Shown piece by piece: positions 8,948-16,607 of a stretch of DNA of 64,000 nucleotides. This DNA is from DATAMF01 sp964472565 (GTDB taxonomy: Bacteria > Chloroflexota > Anaerolineae > Aggregatilineales > Aggregatilineaceae). The stretch covers positions 1 to 64,000 of the forward strand of contig CAYYNB010000009.1 of NCBI GenBank assembly GCA_964472565.1. The letters are read 5' to 3'. The translations under genes were made by a program, and so were the position numbers. Position 1 is the stretch's first letter. Every line of letters starts with the position of its first letter. The notes beneath the pieces are model-generated. The model was not told the origin of the DNA, ran no database searches, and was given only the letters and a program-made list of their open reading frames with translations.

Positions 8948-8971
8948 GGAGGGGCAATTGCTGGCCCCTCC
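8948..8971 (+). terminator. Stem-loop after the pectin operon
   Basis: GGAGGGGC at 8948-8955 pairs perfectly with GCCCCTCC at 8964-8971 around an 8-base loop. It directly follows kduD. There is no run of T after the stem, so it may serve as an mRNA 3' end stabiliser or weak terminator. Confidence 0.5.
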
Positions 8972-9014
8972 TGCCCTTACTCCCCCTTGTGCAACAGAAA
9001 AACACGAAGCGGCA

Positions 9015-9020
9015 TATAAT
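9015..9020 (+). promoter_or_regulatory. Candidate -10 box (TATAAT) for the HD hydrolase gene
   Basis: A consensus TATAAT lies 46 bp before the ATG at 9067 in a region with no other gene. No convincing -35 box sits at the usual distance, so this is a weak call. Confidence 0.35.
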
Positions 9021-9066
9021 AATAGCCTATCTTTCAACCCTCCCAGCCTGGGGGAAGGCAGGTGGT

Positions 9067-9648
9067 ATGAAGCCGGATTTCGAATCAGCCCAAAAATATG
9101 TTCTTTTTTGTCTTGAGTCGCAATTATCGCCTGACCTTTTTTACCATAATCTAAGTCACACGATGGACGATGTGCTGCCTGCTGCGACACGCTTGGGGCA
9201 TTTAGCCGGAATACCGGAAGATGATCTGCTGCTGCTGCAAACCGCTGCCCTTTTTCATGATATTGGATTTATCGAACAGTACGATGATCATGAAACGTCC
9301 AGCGTCAAAATTGCCACCGCGCAACTTCCCCGATTTGGTTACACTACCTCACAAATCGAGAGGATTACCCCGCTTATTGCGGTTACGAAGTTGATTGAAA
9401 CACCAAAGAATCTGTTGGAAGAACTTATTAGAGATGCCGATCTGGATGTATTGGGGCGCGACGACTTCCTGGTTCGAAGTTACCATCTGTGGGAAGAGGA
9501 AAACATTTATAAAACGCCTGTTAGCAAAGAAGAATGGCACATTCGCCAGATTCATTTTCTTGAATCCCACTCCTACTTTACCGCTGTTGCACAGGTCCTT
9601 CGAAACGAGGGCAAACGCCAGAATATTGAAGATCTGAAACACCGCTAA
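9067..9648 (+). CDS. HD-domain metal-dependent phosphohydrolase
   Basis: A 193-residue protein with the HD-domain pattern: YHNLSHTMDDVL (first His) around residue 26, LFHDIGF carrying the paired His-Asp at about residues 63-69, HETSS after it, and LIRDADLDVLG supplying the distal Asp. These residues bind two metals in HD phosphohydrolases. The start chosen is the ATG after GGCAGGTGG; the longer open frame reads through the upstream stem-loop region. Similar small HD proteins in other bacteria act on nucleotides or cyclic nucleotides, but nothing here fixes the substrate. It stands alone between the pectin operon and a convergent minus-strand cluster. Confidence 0.75.
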   Translation: MKPDFESAQKYVLFCLESQLSPDLFYHNLSHTMDDVLPAATRLGHLAGIPEDDLLLLQTAALFHDIGFIEQYDDHETSSVKIATAQLPRFGYTTSQIERITPLIAVTKLIETPKNLLEELIRDADLDVLGRDDFLVRSYHLWEEENIYKTPVSKEEWHIRQIHFLESHSYFTAVAQVLRNEGKRQNIEDLKHR

Positions 9649-9659
9649 TTGGAAGCCCT

Positions 9660-9700
9660 TTAAAAAAAGACCTCCTGAGCAGTTGTGCCCAAGAGGTCTT
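9660..9700 (-). terminator. Rho-independent terminator for the minus-strand Tad cluster
   Basis: Read on the minus strand, AAGACCTC (9700-9693) pairs with GAGGTCTT (9674-9667) across an 18-base loop and is followed by a run of seven T residues. It lies 17 bp beyond the stop of the TadE-like gene ending at 9718. Confidence 0.75.
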
Positions 9701-9717
9701 GTCCTCAGGTTAGTGCG

Positions 9718-11883
9718 TTATTCCAACCCACCACTTGTTGGCGGCGGAACTGTGTTGGTCTGCGGCGGCGATGTGTTCGTCTTCGTCGGAGTCTTGCTCG
9801 GCGTGACCGGCGTCTTGGTCTTGGTCGGACCAGGCGTGTTGCTCGGCGTAACCGGCGTCTTGGTCTTGGTCGGACCAGGCGTATAGGTTGCCGTAGGTGG
9901 TGCCGTGTTCATCGGCGTGCTGACGTCCGGGTTATCACGTGTACAGATAAAGTTAAAGGTGAACGATGTGGCGTTGAAGTCCGACTGGAAGTAGCCAAAC
10001 TGCCAATCCAGGCGTTGAGACGTGCCATCGAAGTCCAGCCAGATGTCCGCCGACTGGCCTGGCCCAATGGACGGCGTATTGACCCAGTAAGGACTGCCTT
10101 GTGCTGCTGTCACCGGAGATGTTTTATCCGTGACATCAGGTGCCACGTACTTCCCATCCCACATGACAACAGTGGCCGGGTCAAAGGCGTTTGTCCCTCC
10201 TACCGACACAAAGTCGAGTTGAATAGCGGGCAGTGACCGGTTATAGGTATTCCAGTTGATGCTAAAGCCGGTAATCTGTCCGACTGCCACATCCTGATTC
10301 GTGATGCGGAAGTGAACCACCGCATTGGTTTCGAATCCAATCCATGTCACCACATAGTTGCTGCAAACAGGCGTTGGCGTCCGTGACGGTGACTGTGAAG
10401 GCGGTGTCGGTGACGGATAGATTTCCAGCGATACTTCGCAGTCTGGGCTTGTGCCACTGCTGCCGCCCCATCCGGTACCCAGCGTCAGAGTCGTGCTCCA
10501 GAAATTCGATAGGGTGAAGTAATCCGTCAGCCGGGCCGGACCGTTGAGGAACCGGAACTGGAAGACCGTATCCCCATTTGCCTCCACGCGTGTGGTCAGA
10601 AAATCTGGCGGATCACTGATCCAGCCTGCTGTGCCATCGCGCGCGATAGCCGGTGATTTACTGTTGCCCGACCAGTATGGGCTGCGACCATAAATGCGCC
10701 CTTCACTCACATACATGCCGGCCCATGTAGAGTTGGCTGTCCAGGCCACATAGGATTCTACTAAGAAGACTGGCGCATACGTGTTCGCATTTCGCACCGT
10801 CATCATCAGATAGTTATCGACCAACCGGGCGTTAACCAGCGTGATCAGCGAACAATCAGGCGGTGGGGTCGGTGACGAGGTGGATGATGGAAGCGTTGTT
10901 GGCGTCCTTGTGAATGTTCCCGTGGGCGGCGGCGTGTTACTGGGCAGCGGTGTGTTACTGGGCAGCGGAGTCTTCGACGGGGTGAAGGTCGGCTGTGCCA
11001 GTTGCGGCGGCAGATTGACCACGCGAGTCGAACGGAACGACTCGTTGATCATCACGCGCCGCGCCTGAAGCTGAACATAGTCAACCAGACCCAGCGGCGT
11101 AATCAGCGGATGGTTGAAGAAGACAATGACTTCTACCGCGTCACCAGGGCCACCCGCATCGTACTGGTTATCACCCGCATAATCCGAAGGCAGTGGGTCC
11201 GGGACTCCCGGTCCTTCTTGCAAACCGCAGTGACGTTCGTCGCGATCTTCCGCTGGTTTATACCGCGCGCCAAGTTTAGAGTTTGAGAGCGGTGGTCGTG
11301 AGCTGCAAATCCAGACATGGAACCATCCCGACTCATCATCACCAACCGTTTCGGTGTTGATCGCCGCTCCGCCATAAGACAACCCGACGTAGCTTTCGCC
11401 ATCTTTGAGGCTTAACCCAGCCGCTCCGATGCGCGCCCGGTTGACAATACCCGGAAGACGTAGGATGTCCTCGCGCAGGCCCTGGTCATCATCATCACCG
11501 GGTTCGCAGTCATGCCCCCAGTGATTATAGAAAACCTCATCCATGCCCGTGGTACACGGAACGAGATCATCTATAATCTCAGCCTTGACCGGCTCATCAT
11601 TATCCTTGCCTTTTACCCATGATGCAGGAGCCGTATAGCCTGCTTTTTGGTAAATCTCGACGACACTATCTTCATCCCATTGGCCAGTAATGGCAAAACG
11701 TGCTGCGCTGCGGGCCGCATTTTGCAGTGTGATCCACGCCTGAAAAATGCGTGCAAACTCGATCACACCAAACATCAACATCAGCAGGATAGGCAGCGTG
11801 AGCGCAAACTCTGCCAGCGTTTGTCCACGCCGGCCCTTTGATTGTTTTGGGTTCATACTATCCCCCCTCTGAGCGTCCGTCAT
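9718..11883 (-). CDS. TadE-like surface protein with Thr/Pro-rich linkers and two beta-rich domains
   Basis: A 721-residue secreted protein. Residues about 18-75 form a TadE-like domain: GRRGQTLAEFALTLP, one hydrophobic segment, then NAARSAARFAITG. TadE proteins are prepilin-like components exported by the Tad/Flp system. After an extracellular region come three Thr/Pro/Ser-rich linkers (about residues 300-340, 500-515 and 660-715) separating two domains that each begin with a Cys and end with one (about 343-495 and 516-655) and look distantly alike. The second is Asn- and Trp-rich and might bind carbohydrate, but I do not recognise a named family. An AAAGGAG site precedes the chosen ATG; a second ATG nine codons later is possible. 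It is last of three tandem Tad-type genes. Confidence 0.75.
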   Translation of the reverse strand: MTDAQRGDSMNPKQSKGRRGQTLAEFALTLPILLMLMFGVIEFARIFQAWITLQNAARSAARFAITGQWDEDSVVEIYQKAGYTAPASWVKGKDNDEPVKAEIIDDLVPCTTGMDEVFYNHWGHDCEPGDDDDQGLREDILRLPGIVNRARIGAAGLSLKDGESYVGLSYGGAAINTETVGDDESGWFHVWICSSRPPLSNSKLGARYKPAEDRDERHCGLQEGPGVPDPLPSDYAGDNQYDAGGPGDAVEVIVFFNHPLITPLGLVDYVQLQARRVMINESFRSTRVVNLPPQLAQPTFTPSKTPLPSNTPLPSNTPPPTGTFTRTPTTLPSSTSSPTPPPDCSLITLVNARLVDNYLMMTVRNANTYAPVFLVESYVAWTANSTWAGMYVSEGRIYGRSPYWSGNSKSPAIARDGTAGWISDPPDFLTTRVEANGDTVFQFRFLNGPARLTDYFTLSNFWSTTLTLGTGWGGSSGTSPDCEVSLEIYPSPTPPSQSPSRTPTPVCSNYVVTWIGFETNAVVHFRITNQDVAVGQITGFSINWNTYNRSLPAIQLDFVSVGGTNAFDPATVVMWDGKYVAPDVTDKTSPVTAAQGSPYWVNTPSIGPGQSADIWLDFDGTSQRLDWQFGYFQSDFNATSFTFNFICTRDNPDVSTPMNTAPPTATYTPGPTKTKTPVTPSNTPGPTKTKTPVTPSKTPTKTNTSPPQTNTVPPPTSGGLE
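9796..9885. repeat. 45-bp tandem repeat encoding the Thr/Pro tail
   Basis: Two adjacent 45-bp units (9796-9840 and 9841-9885) match at 42 of 45 positions. Each encodes 15 residues of the pattern TPGPTKTKTPVTPSN on the minus strand. This is an in-frame coding repeat that could change copy number by slippage. Confidence 0.85.
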
Positions 11884-11895
11884 AGCGCCTCTCCT

Positions 11896-13929
11896 TTACC
11901 GCGTTAACCGCGTGAATAGACGGCCCGCAATATCTTCGAATACTTTGTTCAGCGTCGCCAGGTCCGATGCGTAATAGTACTGACCGCACTGTTCCGTCGG
12001 ATTGGCAGCGTACTTCTCGCAGACATCCGGGTCGCCATAGCGGGTATAGTCCCCGAAGTCCAACACACCGTTATCACGCCAGTCTTGCTGCTCGTTATTG
12101 TCGATAAAACCGTTATCTCCGGCATCAGCAATATAACGCAGCAGCGGCGCGCCCGTTGCTTCCTTAATCACGTCGTCACCGAATGCAATGGCGAACATAG
12201 CGATAAAGTTACCAGGGATACCGGGCTGTACTTCAGCCAGCCCTGCAAAGTCAGCCATATCTCGCGCGTAATCATCCGCGTCGTACCGGCCCGTTTCTGA
12301 ACACTCAACGCTGCTTCCGTCCGGTTTACCCGTTTTCCAATCCAGGCAGAAATGGCGCGTGTGCTCATCGTTATCATTGCAGATCGGCTTCTTCGGCTCT
12401 GGTGATTCGGTTTGGCTGGAATTGTTCGATGTGCATTGTGACCAGTGATACGTCCAGGCGATAGGTTCGGTATACGGATCGTCGCCGGTCAGGTCACAGA
12501 ACGTGTACCAGGGGCAGTAGCCTTCCGAACCATACTGCTCGGTCCCTACAAGACTGGCTACTCTTTCGGTCACATTCGCTGCGCCATCGCTCAGCACGAT
12601 CATGACCCACACCGCTTCGCGTCGAACGTCAACCGGATCGGTCAGGGCATTGTTGGCGTAAAGAATACCACCACCGATATTTGTGTTCCCGCATGGCGCA
12701 ACACTTTCATACGAACCGGGTTGAATATCCGGCTCAGGTGGTATCGCACCATCAAGCACCCAGTCATTCCACTCAATCATTTGAGTGCGGTCACGGCGGT
12801 AAGTGATGCAGTCGTTATACTGGATCGGGTTTTCCTGCACGCCGACCTGCGAGTTCAAGGTCAGAATTGCGGCGGCTTCACTGCGCATCAAGGGACGTTG
12901 GTTAGCTCCGGGTGGGGTCAATACCCGTACAATACGGTCAAAAGTCACCAGAACCACGCGGTCACCTCGCACAAAGTCGAGGCGTTTGATGAACAACCGC
13001 GCCGCGTCCTTCACGTCTTTGAAGGGGTTGCAAACCAGGGTGTCATAGTGCGGGTCCGTTGGCGATGTGGCATGAGCACCTTTAGGCGATAGCACACCCT
13101 GTTCTGCGGTCGTGCCATCGTACATGCCATTGCCGTTGGTATCGTGCCAGATAAATCCGTTTGGGACAATGATCCCGTTCGACTGGCGTTCCCCATCACC
13201 AACGTAGCCTGTACCCGGATCATTGCAGCACTGGCCCCACTTCGGGTCATCCAGCCGCAAAGAACCATCACAGTTCGCCGGAATAGCTTTCGCGCCACCG
13301 CCCGGATACAAACCCGCTTTCGCGTAATCCGTGACAGTGGTATCGATGGACATCGACTCCGACACGTCAATCACCAGGGCAATATCAAGCACGGCGGTTT
13401 CCGATACCGATGTTGCTTCCAACCGGATTTCGTCAATGCCCAACAAACCTAAAAAGGTCGTGGGGGACTCGATTTGCGCGCTGACCCGGACGAGTTTGTG
13501 CGGGTTATCCCAGTCACACAGTTCGGTTTCTTCCATATACTTGTTTACCGGGGCCGGGAACAAGCTCTCAGGATGAGGGGTTCCATCCCACTTTCCGGTT
13601 CCGGTGCGCCACGCATGAATATCGGTTTCGCAGGTTTCTACAATAATGCTGTTGGGATCGAGATTGTGCAGTTCAATATACTGTGAGGCCGCAATCGCTA
13701 CGGCTCCAAAATCGGTCCCTTCACGAATTTGCCCGGCAGCCGCAATCGCCGCCGCGTCTACCGCTCGGCGCAGTGACGCGTAGCGCACAAAGAGCAGCGC
13801 CACATCGGTCACAAGACCTACAAACGCAATCAGGGCGATAAACGCGAACGCCAATAACAGAATGGACTGACCACGCTGGCTATGTCGAATGCGCCGGGAG
13901 ATCGGGTTTAAGATGAGCAATCGTCTCAT
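11896..13929 (-). CDS. TadG-like protein with von Willebrand factor A domain
   Basis: A 677-residue protein with an N-terminal TadG/TadE-type anchor (RHSQRGQSILLLAFAFIA, hydrophobic to about residue 45, then YASLRRAVDAAAIAAAGQ). A VWA domain begins near residue 180 with IALVIDVSESMS; DVSES is the D-x-S-x-S metal-ion-dependent adhesion site. A long insertion rich in Asp, Asn, Gly and Cys interrupts the VWA fold (about residues 205-290), including DTNGNGMYDG, which looks like a calcium-binding loop, and another, DNGFIDNNEQQDW, lies near the C-terminus. Tad-associated VWA proteins are generally thought to be adhesive or assembly factors. It lies 12 bp upstream of the TadE-like gene in the transcription direction. 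Confidence 0.8.
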   Translation of the reverse strand: MRRLLILNPISRRIRHSQRGQSILLLAFAFIALIAFVGLVTDVALLFVRYASLRRAVDAAAIAAAGQIREGTDFGAVAIAASQYIELHNLDPNSIIVETCETDIHAWRTGTGKWDGTPHPESLFPAPVNKYMEETELCDWDNPHKLVRVSAQIESPTTFLGLLGIDEIRLEATSVSETAVLDIALVIDVSESMSIDTTVTDYAKAGLYPGGGAKAIPANCDGSLRLDDPKWGQCCNDPGTGYVGDGERQSNGIIVPNGFIWHDTNGNGMYDGTTAEQGVLSPKGAHATSPTDPHYDTLVCNPFKDVKDAARLFIKRLDFVRGDRVVLVTFDRIVRVLTPPGANQRPLMRSEAAAILTLNSQVGVQENPIQYNDCITYRRDRTQMIEWNDWVLDGAIPPEPDIQPGSYESVAPCGNTNIGGGILYANNALTDPVDVRREAVWVMIVLSDGAANVTERVASLVGTEQYGSEGYCPWYTFCDLTGDDPYTEPIAWTYHWSQCTSNNSSQTESPEPKKPICNDNDEHTRHFCLDWKTGKPDGSSVECSETGRYDADDYARDMADFAGLAEVQPGIPGNFIAMFAIAFGDDVIKEATGAPLLRYIADAGDNGFIDNNEQQDWRDNGVLDFGDYTRYGDPDVCEKYAANPTEQCGQYYYASDLATLNKVFEDIAGRLFTRLTR

Positions 13930-13950
13930 AATTCCGGCTGTTCCTACTCG

Positions 13951-14910
13951 CTAGTAATTCACCGAATCTGAAATCTTGGGTTCTGCCGCCGATACCGGGA
14001 AGAAAGTCCAGACATGGATCGTCATCCCATCATCTATCGGCCCGATATTGAAAAAGGGAAGCCCCAGCAACTGGTAGTGCGTCCAGTAAATTTCAGCCAG
14101 GACCAGTCCAAAATCGGCCAACTCAGCCAACTTGCGCTGCTGATCCGCATCGCCATCGAAGTTGAGCATGGCTTCGACTTCAGCAGTCGAAAACTCCGAT
14201 CCTAAACAGGGGACGCCCCCACCATAGTCCATCTGGTGGTTGCAGCGGAAGCAGTAGCCCCGCACATTATCCCATTCAGAATCGTAACTGCTGGTAACTT
14301 CCCCCGCATCGTTCCCCGTCCCATTGCGTGGGTTCCAGTCAAAGGGATCGTAGGCGTCATCCCCCTGGCACTCATTGGCGCGTGCGGGCAGCCGCCCCAC
14401 AATTTTCACCTTGAGTGTCCCGGTTTTGGTTTTGGGGGTTACTAAAAATTGGAAGACCGATACAACAATGTCATCCTTTTCGTCATCAAATACCATCGGA
14501 GACATGTTGCCGATCACCGAACAGGCGACATAATCGTAATATCCGATACGTCGCTCCCCACGATCTTGGTAGCCATACCCCGACAGGTCTGGCCCCGGCC
14601 AGGTGGTATTGTTTTCAAACGGGAGTTTGTCATAACGGTCTGACAGCTCCTCACAGTCCATCTGGTTGTAATTTTTCTCCTGACCATCAACCCAGGTCAT
14701 CGGATCGCGCGTGGAACCCTGGCGGCCCGCTTCTCGCACTATGTCGAGGAGGTTAAGGTAGTTATTCGCGTACCACCCGATTTCTGTCAATCCTAAGATC
14801 ATAATCAACAGGACCGGGAGGGTCAGCGTCAGTTCTACCAGGCTCTGGCCGCGCGCGCGCGTCGGTGTTCCGTCTAGAATGGCAATCATTCTTCGTAATG
14901 TGGCGCGCAT
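13951..14910 (-). CDS. TadE-like pilus-associated protein
   Basis: A 319-residue protein whose N-terminus (ARGQSLVELTLTLPVLLIM, hydrophobic segment about residues 22-48, then NNYLNLLDIVREAGRQGS) matches TadE-type pseudopilins. The rest is predicted extracytoplasmic, with a CFRC cysteine pair and scattered Asp/Asn-rich stretches. A GAGGTG ribosome site lies just ahead of the ATG. It is first of three Tad-type genes on this strand, separated from the next by 21 bp. No TadA ATPase, TadB/TadC, CpaA-type peptidase or Flp pilin gene occurs in the window, so the export machinery must be encoded elsewhere. Confidence 0.8.
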   Translation of the reverse strand: MRATLRRMIAILDGTPTRARGQSLVELTLTLPVLLIMILGLTEIGWYANNYLNLLDIVREAGRQGSTRDPMTWVDGQEKNYNQMDCEELSDRYDKLPFENNTTWPGPDLSGYGYQDRGERRIGYYDYVACSVIGNMSPMVFDDEKDDIVVSVFQFLVTPKTKTGTLKVKIVGRLPARANECQGDDAYDPFDWNPRNGTGNDAGEVTSSYDSEWDNVRGYCFRCNHQMDYGGGVPCLGSEFSTAEVEAMLNFDGDADQQRKLAELADFGLVLAEIYWTHYQLLGLPFFNIGPIDDGMTIHVWTFFPVSAAEPKISDSVNY

Positions 14911-14974
14911 GGTATCACCTCAAAACCTACAATGCCAACAGAGGGTGCAGTACAGTCTACCGCCCCCTACTTGA

Positions 14975-14983
14975 ATAATACCA
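14975..14983 (-). promoter_or_regulatory. Candidate extended -10 promoter for the Tad-type operon
   Basis: On the minus strand TGGTATTAT (TGn plus TATTAT) lies 65 bp upstream of the ATG at 14910 in the 137-bp gap after the response regulator gene. An extended -10 can work without a strong -35. No further support is available. Confidence 0.4.
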
Positions 14984-15047
14984 TACTGCCTTGATGTCAG
15001 TTTGTGCGGAGTTGATAAAGATTTGTCAGCGTTGTATTCGGCAAAAC

Positions 15048-15794
15048 TTACTGTGAAATGGGTATAACAGGAGCGGCTGCATCGGCATAGACAATACGGG
15101 CATGGACCGCATAACCACGCCCATGCAGCGATACGATGATCTCTGGCCGTTCGGAGTCTTGCTCAATCTTCCGGCGCAGATTGCGAATATGATTGCGAAC
15201 CAGCGCCGTGTCGCCTGTTCCCGGCGGATAGTTCCACAGCACTTGCAGCAGCGTTTCAGCCGTATGATGTTGTGTCTGGTGGCGGCTCAGATAATTTAAC
15301 AGATCATATTCTGTTGGTGTCAGTGTCACGGGCGTTCCATCCAACATCACGACATGCGTTTTCGGATTAAGAACCAGAGTCGGGCCAGTTTGGGTGGTTT
15401 TTCGCACCGTCCGCCGCAGCAGTGCTCGAACACGAGCCAGCAGTTCCCGCGCCACAAATGGCTTGCGCAGATAATCATCCCCGCCTGAATCCAGTGCCCG
15501 TGCCACATGATCAGCTTCCATATGGACACTCAGAAACAAAATTGGGGTGTCCTCGACGAAAGGCATCCGGCGTAATTGGGCACACAATTCAAATCCATTC
15601 ATCCCCGGCATCATAATGTCGAGGATGATCAATGCGGGGCGATATTCACGGGCCAGGCGAAGGGCGGTCAGACCGTCTTTTGCGGTAATGGTTTGGTAGC
15701 CTTCACGCTCCAGCGCGCGTCCAATGGTGGACAACACCTCAGCATCGTTATCAACTGCCAAAATTCGGGTCAGGGAAGAAAAACTTTGTGACAT
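15048..15794 (-). CDS. OmpR/PhoB-family response regulator
   Basis: A 248-residue regulator with a receiver domain (about residues 10-125) and a C-terminal winged helix (about 140-235). The receiver has the acidic pair in AVDNDAE, the phospho-acceptor Asp in LIILDIMMPGMNG and the conserved Lys in LRKPF. The DNA-binding part shows TPTEYDLLNYLSRH and VRNHIRNLRRKIE, typical of Trans_reg_C. It is transcribed after a second regulator of the same type and a large histidine kinase, and just before the Tad-type genes. A plausible inference is that it receives phosphate from that kinase and controls the surface genes downstream. Confidence 0.9.
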   Translation of the reverse strand: MSQSFSSLTRILAVDNDAEVLSTIGRALEREGYQTITAKDGLTALRLAREYRPALIILDIMMPGMNGFELCAQLRRMPFVEDTPILFLSVHMEADHVARALDSGGDDYLRKPFVARELLARVRALLRRTVRKTTQTGPTLVLNPKTHVVMLDGTPVTLTPTEYDLLNYLSRHQTQHHTAETLLQVLWNYPPGTGDTALVRNHIRNLRRKIEQDSERPEIIVSLHGRGYAVHARIVYADAAAPVIPISQ

Positions 15795-15902
15795 CTAGGC
15801 TGGCTCACAGGTTCAACAGTACATTCGTCTGGACTTAGTATAAGCGACAAATTGGCTGTTTGGACGCTGAAGCCATGAAAGTTATGTGAAAAATTTCTGG
15901 AC

Positions 15903-16607
15903 TTATCCAGAGATCATGTACCCGACCCCATGAATGGTACGGATAAAAGGAGGTTCTGTGTCGCTCTCATCCAGCTTGGCGCGCAAATTCCGCACATGCG
16001 CCCGCACCAGGTCTGGATCTCCCGTGTTCGGCGGATAATCCCATACCGCTTCTAATAAATGTTGTGGCGATAGGGCTTGGTTCACGTGTTCTAATAAATA
16101 CCGAAGCAACCGATGTTCGGTGGCCGTCAGTTGGATTGGCTCATTATCGCGTACGCTGACCTGATGGGTGTTCGAATCCAGGCGTAATCCAGGTATCTCC
16201 AGCACCGAGCTTTCCATAATCGTATTCCGCTGGCTGCGCCGTACCAGGGCACGAACCCGTGCTGTCAGTTCAGCCAGTTCAAACGGTTTGACCACATAAT
16301 CATCGCCCCCAACGTCCAATCCGGCCACCACATCATCCGTACTGCCCCGCGCGGTCAGAAATAGAACAGTGACATCGTCATATTGATGGTCAGAACGAAT
16401 TTTGCGGCACACCGTCAACCCGTCGAGGCCCGGCATCATAATATCTAAAATAATAAGATCAGGTCGCCGTTGCGACAATAATTTTAGTGCTTCCAGGCCC
16501 GAACTCGCACGCCCCACATCAAATCCTTCGCGGCCCAACGCACGGGACAGCGTACCCAACACATCTGGGTCATCATCAACCGCCAAAATATAAGGTTTAG
16601 CTGTCAT
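15903..16607 (-). CDS. OmpR/PhoB-family response regulator
   Basis: A 234-residue two-domain regulator: receiver with AVDDDPD, phospho-acceptor in LIILDIMMPGLDG and Lys in VVKPFE; winged helix with LTATEHRLLRYLLEH and VRAHVRNLRAKLDE. The start is set at the ATG that overlaps the last codons of the histidine kinase by 11 bp, preceded by GGCGGGAAG. A longer frame upstream would lie wholly inside the kinase gene. It is closely similar in layout to the regulator that follows it, suggesting an internal duplication. Overlap with the kinase marks it as the most direct partner. Confidence 0.92.
   Translation of the reverse strand: MTAKPYILAVDDDPDVLGTLSRALGREGFDVGRASSGLEALKLLSQRRPDLIILDIMMPGLDGLTVCRKIRSDHQYDDVTVLFLTARGSTDDVVAGLDVGGDDYVVKPFELAELTARVRALVRRSQRNTIMESSVLEIPGLRLDSNTHQVSVRDNEPIQLTATEHRLLRYLLEHVNQALSPQHLLEAVWDYPPNTGDPDLVRAHVRNLRAKLDESDTEPPFIRTIHGVGYMISG

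Noticed and set aside
9796..9885. Possible CRISPR-like or regulatory tandem repeat
   Set aside because: The repeat is in frame within a Thr/Pro-rich protein tail, has no spacers, and is explained as a coding repeat.
12445..13092. Long plus-strand open frame antisense to the VWA gene
   Set aside because: It is a shadow of the minus-strand gene, which has a recognised VWA and TadG anchor; the antisense frame shows no domain or start signal.
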